From an uncultured Caryophanales bacterium (GTDB taxonomy: Bacteria; Bacillota_I; Bacilli_A; RF39; UBA660): DNA of 51,501 nt. Position 1 is the first letter of the stretch; every line of letters begins with the position of its first letter. The DNA is taken from contig CAMOQR010000004.1 of the NCBI GenBank assembly GCA_946623125.1, positions 1 through 51,501 of the forward strand, read 5' to 3'. Below the pieces are notes generated by a model. It saw only the letters and a list, made by a program, of their open reading frames with translations, was not told the origin of the DNA and did no database searches. Shown here in pieces: positions 33,504-41,354 of the stretch. The position numbers and the translations under genes are program-made.

Positions 33504-35837
33504 ATGAGGAAAATATACTTTACTTTGATTAGTATTTTTTTGTTTTTAGTTATACCGGTTGTTCATGCTGAGTCTAAATATTTATATGATGTCTTAAAAG
33601 AAGAAGCAGAAAGTGGAGGATTAGCCAAAGAATACACGAGAGAACATCATGATTCTTTTACTAAAGATCCAACTCATCAAATATACCACTGGTATGCCAC
33701 AACAGAAGAAGAGGGATATGCAATTAATCGTAAAAATAATATAAAATTAGGTGATTATTGTTGGAAGATAATTAGAACTACTGATACAGGAGGAGTAAAA
33801 GCACTATTTAATGGTATTTCAACAAATGGAGAATGCAATGGTAATAATATGTCAATTGGTAAGGCTAACTATACTAGATATGAAGATCTATATTACACAG
33901 GAACAGCAGGATATATGCACAATGAATTATATAGTCCAGCAGAAATAGATTTTTTTAAGTTTGGAAAACTAAATCAAAATGGAAATAAAATTGCTGAAGA
34001 TGAATATACTGTAATTAGTAATAGTATTTCAGGTAAGACATGTAAACCATATTCATTTAATAGTTCAAATGAATGGACACTAAATACAGACTGTTTATAT
34101 TATAATACAAGTATTACCTTAAAAGTAAATACTGCCGGTGATTATATCATTAATTATTCTTTTGATCCGGACTGGGATATAGACTCTTTGACTATATATA
34201 AAAACAATGTAGTAATAAATAATATTGGATTTGAAAGCAATAGTTCAATCATATTAAATGATATAAAAACAACAGATGAAATAAAAGTAGAGTTTGAACC
34301 ATATAGACCATCAGATAATCGAACTGACTTAACTTTTAGTGTAGATAGACCAGTTGGTGAAATAATAGATACAAGGTATTATTTTGGAAATGATGTTATT
34401 TATTCAAATGGTGTCTATACCTTAAAAGACTATGTAAGAAATGATGGAACACAGACATTAAAAAATACACATTATTTTTGTAGAGATGGTTCTCTATCCT
34501 GTGAAAGTGTATTATATCTAATTAATTGGACTGATGATTTAAGAGTTGATTATTTAGAATTTACTGAGGGTAAGAAAATAGAAAATTTAGTTAATGATCA
34601 ATTATATGGAGAAAATAAAAATAAGATTAATTCCCCTCTAAAAGATTTAATTGATACTTGGTATGAACAACATATGCTGGCTTATTCTAAGTATTTTGAA
34701 GATACAATCTTCTGTCAAAAGATGATGCCAATCGATAATAATTGTTACATTAATAAAGATGGAGGAAGGGGAGTCTTAGAATTCATAAAACAATATAGTC
34801 ATGCTAGTTCTGATACTGAAGATTATTTATATGATTCTACTTTAAAATGTGATCATGAAAATGGGATGTATAGCATGTCTAATCCAAGGGCTAAACTGAA
34901 ATATCCAGTTGGACCTATGAGCTTTGCAGAGACATTGTTATTATCAGATGGTAATTATACTCATAAAGGTGCTTCAGTATTGAAATTTCCTGGAACTAAT
35001 GATTTCTATAGTTATTGGATTTTAACTAATCAATTTACAGGTACAAGAAATTATGGAATGGCTTTAGGTCAAAGTGGAAATGCTAGTTATAGTTATGGCG
35101 CTAATTCCAACTCAGTTGTACCAATGGTTTCATTAAGACCAGAAGTGTATTATTTAAGTGGAGAAGGAAGTGTGAATAAACCATATATTATTAGTTCCAA
35201 ATTGAAATATAAGGTGGATGTATTAATCAAAAATGAAACACAAGATTTAACTATTAATTTAACAGACTTAACACAAGTAGAAGAAGGTACAAAAGTAGAT
35301 TTTAAGGTAACTCCAATAAAAGGTTATAAAGTAGTAGATTTAAAAATAGTTGATGAAGATAATAATGAAGTAGAATATTCTACTGAGAATAATAAATATA
35401 TTTTTACCATGCCATATCAAAATGTAACTATAATTCCTTCCTATGAAAGAGTATCCAATGCTATTAGTATAGAAGAGAATAAGAATACTAAGGAAATAGT
35501 AATAGAAGTAAATGATTCTAAAGCGGTAATATATGAAAATACTGTTAAGTTTACTGTAACTCCAGAAGAAGGATATGAAGTAGAATCAATTGAAATAATT
35601 GATCAAGGTAATAATAAAATAGCATGTAAGAAAACCAAAAATGATAATGAATATGAGTTTATTATGCCAGATACGGATGTTGTGATAAAGCCATTTTATA
35701 AAAAAATTACAAAAGAAGAGAATATTACAAATCCAATGACTGGTAAATTATTATTTCAAATTTTTGTATTTGATATTTTATTTATTTGTATTATGATATG
35801 TTATTTTTGTTATAAATCATTAAAGAAAGTTTCTTAA
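33504..35837 (+). CDS. Secreted surface protein with InlB/Flg_new-type repeats and NPMTG tail
   Basis: A 777-residue exported protein. The signal peptide ends near VVHAES (about 22). An N-terminal domain contains KLGDYCWKIIRTTDTGG and several cysteines. A long middle region includes the SPLKDLIDTWYEQHM helix and GPMSFAETLLLSDGN. Two Listeria-Bacteroides/InlB-type beta repeats (about 570-650 and 655-735) each end in a FTMPYQNVTI or FIMPDTDVVI phrase. The C-terminus has NPMTG, a helix and a KK-rich tail, the layout of a sortase substrate with an NPxTG variant. ATG 33504 follows AGAGGTG. Codon choice differs from neighbours, with far more ATA, GTA, ACA and AGA, which could mean recent acquisition. 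No sortase gene is in the window. Confidence 0.78.
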   Translation: MRKIYFTLISIFLFLVIPVVHAESKYLYDVLKEEAESGGLAKEYTREHHDSFTKDPTHQIYHWYATTEEEGYAINRKNNIKLGDYCWKIIRTTDTGGVKALFNGISTNGECNGNNMSIGKANYTRYEDLYYTGTAGYMHNELYSPAEIDFFKFGKLNQNGNKIAEDEYTVISNSISGKTCKPYSFNSSNEWTLNTDCLYYNTSITLKVNTAGDYIINYSFDPDWDIDSLTIYKNNVVINNIGFESNSSIILNDIKTTDEIKVEFEPYRPSDNRTDLTFSVDRPVGEIIDTRYYFGNDVIYSNGVYTLKDYVRNDGTQTLKNTHYFCRDGSLSCESVLYLINWTDDLRVDYLEFTEGKKIENLVNDQLYGENKNKINSPLKDLIDTWYEQHMLAYSKYFEDTIFCQKMMPIDNNCYINKDGGRGVLEFIKQYSHASSDTEDYLYDSTLKCDHENGMYSMSNPRAKLKYPVGPMSFAETLLLSDGNYTHKGASVLKFPGTNDFYSYWILTNQFTGTRNYGMALGQSGNASYSYGANSNSVVPMVSLRPEVYYLSGEGSVNKPYIISSKLKYKVDVLIKNETQDLTINLTDLTQVEEGTKVDFKVTPIKGYKVVDLKIVDEDNNEVEYSTENNKYIFTMPYQNVTIIPSYERVSNAISIEENKNTKEIVIEVNDSKAVIYENTVKFTVTPEEGYEVESIEIIDQGNNKIACKKTKNDNEYEFIMPDTDVVIKPFYKKITKEENITNPMTGKLLFQIFVFDILFICIMICYFCYKSLKKVS

Positions 35838-35853
35838 GATAGAGACTTTTTCT
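35826..35853 (+). terminator. Intrinsic terminator overlapping the end of the secreted protein gene
   Basis: AAAGTTTCT (35826-35834) pairs with AGAGACTTT (35841-35849), one G-U pair, followed by TTCTTTT. The stop codon lies in the loop. Confidence 0.65.
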
Positions 35854-35876
35854 TTTATAAATTATAATTATAATGT

Positions 35877-35905
35877 TTGACTTTTTTATAAAACTAAAAT
35901 ATAAT
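35877..35905 (+). promoter_or_regulatory. Near-consensus promoter of the LysR/radical-SAM/NADAR operon
   Basis: TTGACT (35877-35882), 17 bases, TATAAT (35900-35905). This is one of the strongest promoters in the window, so expression may be substantial unless repressed by the LysR product. Confidence 0.78.
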
Positions 35906-35923
35906 ATGACCCGAGGGGATTCT

Positions 35924-36817
35924 ATGAATACGGATTATAATTTATATAAGATTTTTTTGTATCTTTATGAGGAGAAGAGTATATCGAAAACTGCTAGTAA
36001 GTTGTATGTATCTCAACCTGCTATTAGTTATAGTTTAAAGGAGTTAGAGAACCAGTTGGGTTATACTTTATTTTATCGTAATAGTAAGGGAATAGAACCT
36101 ACTTTAGAGGCAACTGAGCTTTATTCTTATATTTCTACTGCTTTTAATATCTTACATGATGCAGAGGAACATATTAAGAATTTGAATAGTTTAAATATTG
36201 GTTGTATTCGAATTGGTACGCCATCTCATATTGGTATTTTCTATTTATCTCATTTTATAGCAGATTTTCGTAAATTATATCCAGGTATTCGTTTTGAGAT
36301 TATTTGTAAATCTACATCAGATATGGTTGATATGCTTGAGACTAGAAAACTAGACTTAATTGTTGATACTTTACCTATTAATAGTAAGAAAAATGTTACA
36401 AAAGTTACTCTTGCAAAACTACAAAATTGTTTTGCTTATAATAAAAATATTATGAAGAATGTTCATATTCAATCTGTTGAAGATTTACTTAATTATCCAT
36501 TAATTTTACCAAGCGCAACTTCTTCTATTCGTTTAAAGCTTGATGAATATATGGAATCTCAAAATACTAAATTAGTTCCTATCTTAGAGAGTTGGACAAC
36601 TGAAATTATGTTGGAGATGGTTCGAAGAGGAGTAGGAATTGGTTATTTTATTAAAAATGTAATTGAAACACAGGCAGATCAAGATAATTTTGAGGTTATT
36701 ACTTTTGATAATGATATGCCGTCTGTTGATGTATGTTGTGTTTATATTGATGACTTTTTAACAACAGCAACTCATAAATTTATAGATTTATTAACTAATG
36801 ATAAAGTAGGGGATTAA
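35924..36817 (+). CDS. LysR-family transcriptional regulator
   Basis: A 297-residue LysR-type regulator. The winged helix-turn-helix is N-terminal (FLYLYEEKSISKTASKLYVSQPAISYSLKELENQLG, about 8-43) with the usual LFYRNSKGIEPTLEA wing. The effector domain begins near residue 90 (RIGTPSHIGIFYL) and has the two-lobe pattern of a periplasmic-binding-like sensor. The track ORF begins at 35873, inside the promoter; ATG 35924 after GAGGGGAT is correct. It is one base from the radical-SAM-like gene in the same direction. Most LysR genes are divergent from their target, so leading the operon is less common and suggests autoregulation. Effector unknown. Confidence 0.92.
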   Translation: MNTDYNLYKIFLYLYEEKSISKTASKLYVSQPAISYSLKELENQLGYTLFYRNSKGIEPTLEATELYSYISTAFNILHDAEEHIKNLNSLNIGCIRIGTPSHIGIFYLSHFIADFRKLYPGIRFEIICKSTSDMVDMLETRKLDLIVDTLPINSKKNVTKVTLAKLQNCFAYNKNIMKNVHIQSVEDLLNYPLILPSATSSIRLKLDEYMESQNTKLVPILESWTTEIMLEMVRRGVGIGYFIKNVIETQADQDNFEVITFDNDMPSVDVCCVYIDDFLTTATHKFIDLLTNDKVGD

Positions 36818-36818
36818 T

Positions 36819-38444
36819 ATGGATTATTTATTAAGTGATGAAAGAGAAATATCAAATCATGATTATGAAATTAGAAAAAAATTATATTCAGAGTTTATGA
36901 GTTTGCCTGATAATTTTGTTTCTAAAATGCGTCATTTACAACCTCAAGTTGGATGTTTTAATAATTGTAGTTTTTGTAGTAAGTTTTCTGTTTGTAAGAG
37001 TGAGTATTGGTCACTTAATTCTCTTCGTAATGTAATTGCAGCATTAAAGTATACGGCTCGTAATTATACTGCAGATGATTTGCTTTTAGCATGGGATAGA
37101 AGAGAACATCGTATTGGAGTTATTTTTCCATATTTAAATAATGATATTGCTTTATATCCTTATTTAGATCATTATATTGATCTTTGTTATCGTGAGTTAG
37201 GTGTTCGTACTCGTATTTCTACCGTATCTTTTTCCAGACATAATAGGGCTTTAAATGAGATGCATAGGAGAATCTGTTCTAATGATTTGTTTTATGCTCT
37301 TGCAGGAGTACGTTTATCTATTAGTCAATATGGTCGTGTTTGGGAAGAAAAGTGTTCTAAAAATTCTTTAGAAGATTATAGTCGTGACTTGGCTAATTTC
37401 TTAGATATTTATCGTCCTTATTATGAAAAGTTTGGTACTGGTTCTCGAAAGATGTGTTGTGAACTTCGTTTTAATCCATTGGTTGAAAATGCTAAAGTAT
37501 TGACTTTTTCTTATCAAAATCATTTTGTGATTGCTGTTGCAAATTACTTATTTGTATCAAAAAATCCTAATATTTCTTTTGAGGAATGTTTTATTAAAGA
37601 TCCTTATGATCATTCTCTTTCTTTCACTACAGATGGAATTCAATTTTTAGAATATAATTTAGATTTTATAGTAGATAATGAAGATGGTGTTATTCATTAT
37701 TTAGAAAATAATCCTTCTCATGATAGAGAAGTGGAAGCATATCTTTTTAAAAATCGTGATGGAATTTATTATTCTATTGATCCAAGACTTACACCAGAAG
37801 GAAATTATGGTATGCAAATATATCCAGAGACTGATGTTCGTCTTCGTTCTGGGTACATTATTACAGAAAGATTCTTTTTAAATGCGTTATATAATTTTAA
37901 AAAGAGTAGAGGATTTACTTTAAAAGATTTAATTGTAGGTAGTTCTTTTGATGATTGTGATGAGGTTGTTAATATCTTAAAAGAATATTCTAAATATTAT
38001 AGTGAAATTGGGAAAAATGAGAAGAGTTCTTATATTTTAGAACATGTTATTCCAATAATTGAGGTTTATATTAAAGCCCTTAAATATTCCAATTATTCTT
38101 CTGATGTATTTTTTGATAAATATTTTACAATTGATACTGGTATGATTTGTAATCTAGGAAGAGCCATTAATTTATTTAAAGGAATTACAAAATTTGTAAA
38201 TGAACCATTAACTCCTATTCATGAGAGAAATTATGGTAGACATTGTTCTACTATGAAACAAGAGAATTATGTTTGGTTATTAGGATGTGATTTTCATAAT
38301 ACTGTGTTAATTGAAAAACTAGATTTATTTAATACGGCATCTGTTGAGGGACAAGTATCTTTTAAAAGAAAGATTGTTTTAGATGATTTTAATATGAAAA
38401 TAGAAGAAGATGAAAAATACTTATATCCAGGAGAGGTTATCTAA
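36819..38444 (+). CDS. Radical-SAM-like protein of unknown function
   Basis: A 541-residue protein with a CX3CX2C cluster motif at C46, C50 and C53 (QVGCFNNCSFCS) and an extra C59. This is the spacing of the radical SAM iron-sulfur site. The following segments (LNNDIALYPYLDHYIDL, GVRTRISTVSFS, LAGVRLSISQYG) fit the early strands of a partial TIM barrel. No GGEP motif or SPASM/B12 domain is obvious. The C-terminal half (about 270-541) is unassigned. It follows the LysR gene after one base and overlaps the NADAR-DHH start (TAATG), so all three are probably made together. The radical SAM assignment is by motif; the product is unknown. Confidence 0.68.
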   Translation: MDYLLSDEREISNHDYEIRKKLYSEFMSLPDNFVSKMRHLQPQVGCFNNCSFCSKFSVCKSEYWSLNSLRNVIAALKYTARNYTADDLLLAWDRREHRIGVIFPYLNNDIALYPYLDHYIDLCYRELGVRTRISTVSFSRHNRALNEMHRRICSNDLFYALAGVRLSISQYGRVWEEKCSKNSLEDYSRDLANFLDIYRPYYEKFGTGSRKMCCELRFNPLVENAKVLTFSYQNHFVIAVANYLFVSKNPNISFEECFIKDPYDHSLSFTTDGIQFLEYNLDFIVDNEDGVIHYLENNPSHDREVEAYLFKNRDGIYYSIDPRLTPEGNYGMQIYPETDVRLRSGYIITERFFLNALYNFKKSRGFTLKDLIVGSSFDDCDEVVNILKEYSKYYSEIGKNEKSSYILEHVIPIIEVYIKALKYSNYSSDVFFDKYFTIDTGMICNLGRAINLFKGITKFVNEPLTPIHERNYGRHCSTMKQENYVWLLGCDFHNTVLIEKLDLFNTASVEGQVSFKRKIVLDDFNMKIEEDEKYLYPGEVI

Positions 38445-39727
38445 TGTCTATTGATTTTTATAAAGAATTTGGAGAATATGGTTATCTTGCTAATTACTCA
38501 AATCATGGATTTTATAAAGATGGAGTTTATTATCCAACTGTTGAACATTTTTATCAATCTCAAAAGTTTTCTGATCCTGAAATTATAAATAAAATTATAT
38601 CTTGTAAAACTCCAAAAGAAGCATCTAATATTGGAAGATGTCGGGATTTGATTCGAAAGGATCATTTTGCAAGTCAAAAACTTCAGGTTATGGAAGAAGG
38701 AGTTTATTTAAAATTCAAACAAAATCTGGATATTCGTAGTAAATTATTTGAAACTAGAAATCAATCTATTCGAGAGATGAGTGTAAAAGAGTCTTATTGG
38801 GGAGTAGGTCCTAATTTAGATGGAGAAAATCATATTGGAAAAATATTAGAACATGTTCGGAGTCGATTGAAAGAAGATTTTTTTAAAGATTTGATTGATC
38901 AATGTCGAGATAAAAAAATATATGTAATAGGACATTCTAATCCAGATATTGATTCTTATTATTCTTCCTTTTTACTTACTAGAATTTTAAAGTCTTTTGG
39001 AATTGATTGTGTTTGTGCGGTACGTGATACTTCTTTTGCAGATTCTAAATGGATCCAGGATTATCCAATTGCTGATTATGAGGTTGTAGAAGATTACAAT
39101 TCTAAGAATTTTATTTTAGTAGATCATAATAGTTTAGATGGTATTTTAAAAGAAAATGTACTGGCAGCCTTTGATCATCATAGAATTACAGGTGAGGTAT
39201 CTAACTTATATGAGGCAGAATACTCCTCTTGTGGTTTGTTGTTATATGATTTTTTTAAAAATTATTATTCTTTTACAGAAGAAGAAAAAACGATGATTGC
39301 TTTTACGGTTCTTAGTGATACGGAGTTTCTAACTTCTAGTCGTTTTGGAGAAGAAGATCAGTTATTATATGAAGAATTAGGAATTCCTCTTCAATTAGAA
39401 GAACTTAAAAAGAAATATTTGAAGACTAATAATTTTCAATTAGATATTTGTAGTAATTTTTTTAAAGATTTTAAAAAATATAATTATGATAAATTAGTTA
39501 TTAAAAGAAGTATGATTCGAAGTTATCATGACGATTTTAATAAGTATTTTCCTATTTATCAGAAGGAAATGGATTCTTATGATATTGATTTATTAATATG
39601 GTGTGATTATGAAGATATTTCAACTTTTATATCTTATTCTGATGAGTCTTTTCAATTTCCATATTTTACTACTAGTACTTATTTGGTATTAGATTATTTA
39701 AAAGAAAAAAAATATCTTAAAAAGTAA
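38444..39727 (+). CDS. NADAR domain fused to a DHH (family II pyrophosphatase-like) domain
   Basis: A two-domain 427-residue protein. Residues 1-148 match the NADAR/YbiA (RibX) N-glycosidase family: TVEHFYQSQKF near 28, ASNIGR near 64, MEEGVYLKFKQN, and the closing SYWGVGPN...IGKILEHVR. Residues about 155-427 match DHH phosphoesterases of the manganese pyrophosphatase (PpaC) type: GHSNPDIDS near 165, LVDHNSLDG near 225, FDHHRITG near 244, EYSSCGLLLYDF near 262 and AFTVLSDTEF near 285. The metal residues are intact. NADAR enzymes cleave ribose N-glycosidic bonds in riboflavin intermediates or ADP-ribose adducts. I do not recall a described protein with this pair of domains. A terminator follows. 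Confidence 0.82.
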   Translation: MSIDFYKEFGEYGYLANYSNHGFYKDGVYYPTVEHFYQSQKFSDPEIINKIISCKTPKEASNIGRCRDLIRKDHFASQKLQVMEEGVYLKFKQNLDIRSKLFETRNQSIREMSVKESYWGVGPNLDGENHIGKILEHVRSRLKEDFFKDLIDQCRDKKIYVIGHSNPDIDSYYSSFLLTRILKSFGIDCVCAVRDTSFADSKWIQDYPIADYEVVEDYNSKNFILVDHNSLDGILKENVLAAFDHHRITGEVSNLYEAEYSSCGLLLYDFFKNYYSFTEEEKTMIAFTVLSDTEFLTSSRFGEEDQLLYEELGIPLQLEELKKKYLKTNNFQLDICSNFFKDFKKYNYDKLVIKRSMIRSYHDDFNKYFPIYQKEMDSYDIDLLIWCDYEDISTFISYSDESFQFPYFTTSTYLVLDYLKEKKYLKK

Positions 39728-39738
39728 GATATTTTTTT
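39708..39738 (+). terminator. Intrinsic terminator of the LysR/radical-SAM/NADAR operon
   Basis: AAAAATATCTTA (39708-39719) pairs with TAAGATATTTTT (39725-39736) around AAAAG, with further T residues. It overlaps the last codons. Confidence 0.85.
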
Positions 39739-39804
39739 ATAAGTTTTTTTTATTTGTTTTTATATATATAAATTATTTTTATAAATGATATTAAAATTAT
39801 ATGT

Positions 39805-39833
39805 TTGATTTATATTACTTTTCTTAGTATTAT
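39805..39833 (+). promoter_or_regulatory. Promoter of the small ORF at 39856
   Basis: TTGATT (39805-39810), 17 bases, TATTAT (39828-39833). It lies in a 117-base extremely AT-rich gap that otherwise shows nothing. Confidence 0.45.
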
Positions 39834-39855
39834 CTTATTAAAGAAAGGTGATTTT

Positions 39856-40038
39856 ATGGAATCAACACATACTCAATTATATACTTTTTATTCTTGCAAG
39901 AAGATTTATTTCAGAAAAACTCCTTCTCGTTGTTTTTTATTGGAAAAGATGCCTCATTCTTTTGGAATTAGTCTTATTCCGAGGAGACCTGTTGTTGTCT
40001 CTAAAAATGGAGGTATTTTATTATTTCCAAAATCCTAG
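39856..40038 (+). CDS. Small 60-residue protein of unknown function
   Basis: A short basic protein (MESTHTQLYTFYSCKK ... PRRPVVVSKNGGILLFPKS) with two cysteines and no membrane helix. No family recognised. It is supported by AAAGGTGAT immediately upstream of ATG 39856, a promoter-like pair, and a terminator at its stop. The ORF track entry at 39805 begins inside the promoter and is too long. It might be a regulatory or toxin-like peptide, but nothing in the sequence says so. It is convergent with the CofE-like gene. Confidence 0.5.
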   Translation: MESTHTQLYTFYSCKKIYFRKTPSRCFLLEKMPHSFGISLIPRRPVVVSKNGGILLFPKS

Positions 40039-40061
40039 ACTCTATTTAGAGTCTTTTTTTT
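40037..40061 (+). terminator. Intrinsic terminator between convergent genes
   Basis: AGACTCT (40037-40043) and AGAGTCT (40048-40054) form a stem around ATTT with a plus-strand T tract. The minus-strand side lacks a T tract, so it serves the small ORF best. Confidence 0.8.
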
Positions 40062-41247
40062 ATTCACTTGCTAGATTATCAAAGTATCCTTGGATATAGA
40101 CAACAGGAGTTCCTTTATCTCCACTTCCACTGGTTAGATCACATAAAGAACCAATTAAGTCTGTTAGTCTTCTTGGTGTTGTTCCTTGGGTTATCATTTT
40201 TCCTTTTAAATTACTATCTTTATTTCTAATTTCTGTTTTAATGGCTTCTTTTAATTCTTCTCCTCTTAAAGATGCATATTTATTATCAGAAATAAACTTT
40301 AATTTAATTTCATTTGGTGTACCTTCTAGACCAGGAGTGTAGGCTGGAGATACGACAGGATCTGCAAGTTCCCATATTTTTCCTACAGGATCTTTAAATG
40401 CTCCATCTCCATAAACCATTACTTCTACTGTTTTATTGGTTGCTTCTTTTATTTTCTTTTGAATACTTTCTACTAGGCTTTGTCCAGTTCTTGGGAATAG
40501 TTTTAATCTTTCTTCTGTTGATTTATTAGATCCTAACATTCCATATTCTTTGTTATAACCACTTCCATTTCTTGATGTTTGCATGATTTCATACAATCCA
40601 TAGACATTTGCACCTTTTTCTTGTAATAATTTTTTTGTTTGATATCTAGTATGAATATCACAACTTAATACATTATTTGTATATTTTAAAATATCTGTTG
40701 CATGATTTGATAAGATAAATTCTACTTGACAGTTTTCTTTTTCAATTAATTCTTTGTAGAAATCTATCATATTAATTCCTGTAAATGGATGAATCCAGTC
40801 TCCAAAATATTCTTTATATTCTTCTTCTGTAATGATAGAGTCTGTTGTGAATTTACTGTTATATAATTTTTCTTCGTCTAATATTCCATTTCCAACTTCA
40901 TCAGATGGGAATGATAATAAAACAAATAATTTTTTGGTACTTCTGGCAATTGCTTTTAAAATAATAGAAAAACGATTTCTAGATAGAATAGGAAATACAA
41001 TTCCTAGTTCTTCTGGGTTATTAAATTTTTCTTTAATATCAGCAGATACTTCATCAACTGTTACATAGTTTCCTTCTGATATTCCAACTACTGCTTCCGT
41101 AATAGCAATGATGTCTTTTTCTTTTATTTCAAAATTGTTATTTTTACTTGCTTGTAAGATGGAATCTACTACTATTTGAGATAAGTTATCTCCTTCTTTA
41201 ATAATAGGAGTTCTAATTCCTCTTACTACTGTTCCTAAATCTCTCAT
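40060..41247 (-). CDS. CofE-like amide ligase (coenzyme F420-0:gamma-glutamyl ligase family)
   Basis: A 395-residue protein of the F420 ligase (PF01996-type) family. GIRTPIIKEGDNL near the N-terminus, DIIAITEAVVGISEGN near 45, the PILSRNRFSIILKAIARS stretch near 86, VMVYGDGAFKDPVGKIWELADP near 272 and the TQGTTPRRLTDLIGS run near 351 are characteristic. Archaeal and actinobacterial CofE adds glutamates to F420-0; Firmicutes homologues like this occur in organisms with no known F420 pathway and have unknown substrates. AAAGGTAGGT precedes the ATG. It is monocistronic on the minus strand. Nothing else F420-related is in view. Confidence 0.78.
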   Translation of the reverse strand: MRDLGTVVRGIRTPIIKEGDNLSQIVVDSILQASKNNNFEIKEKDIIAITEAVVGISEGNYVTVDEVSADIKEKFNNPEELGIVFPILSRNRFSIILKAIARSTKKLFVLLSFPSDEVGNGILDEEKLYNSKFTTDSIITEEEYKEYFGDWIHPFTGINMIDFYKELIEKENCQVEFILSNHATDILKYTNNVLSCDIHTRYQTKKLLQEKGANVYGLYEIMQTSRNGSGYNKEYGMLGSNKSTEERLKLFPRTGQSLVESIQKKIKEATNKTVEVMVYGDGAFKDPVGKIWELADPVVSPAYTPGLEGTPNEIKLKFISDNKYASLRGEELKEAIKTEIRNKDSNLKGKMITQGTTPRRLTDLIGSLCDLTSGSGDKGTPVVYIQGYFDNLASE

Positions 41248-41267
41248 AATACCTACCTTTCATTAAA

Positions 41268-41276
41268 ATTATAGCA
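41268..41276 (-). promoter_or_regulatory. Extended -10 promoter of the CofE-like gene
   Basis: On the minus strand TG-C-TATAAT, with no clear -35. Back-to-back with the promoter for the zinc-ribbon gene. Confidence 0.6.
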
Positions 41277-41316
41277 TATCTTATTCTTAAAAAAATATAG
41301 ATTATTTTTCATTTTT

Positions 41317-41325
41317 TGTTATAAT
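41317..41325 (+). promoter_or_regulatory. Extended -10 promoter of the zinc-ribbon/HerA operon
   Basis: TG-T-TATAAT at 41317-41325 with no convincing -35 at normal spacing. Confidence 0.6.
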
Positions 41326-41354
41326 GTAGACATATAGTACTTTTAGGAGGTCTT

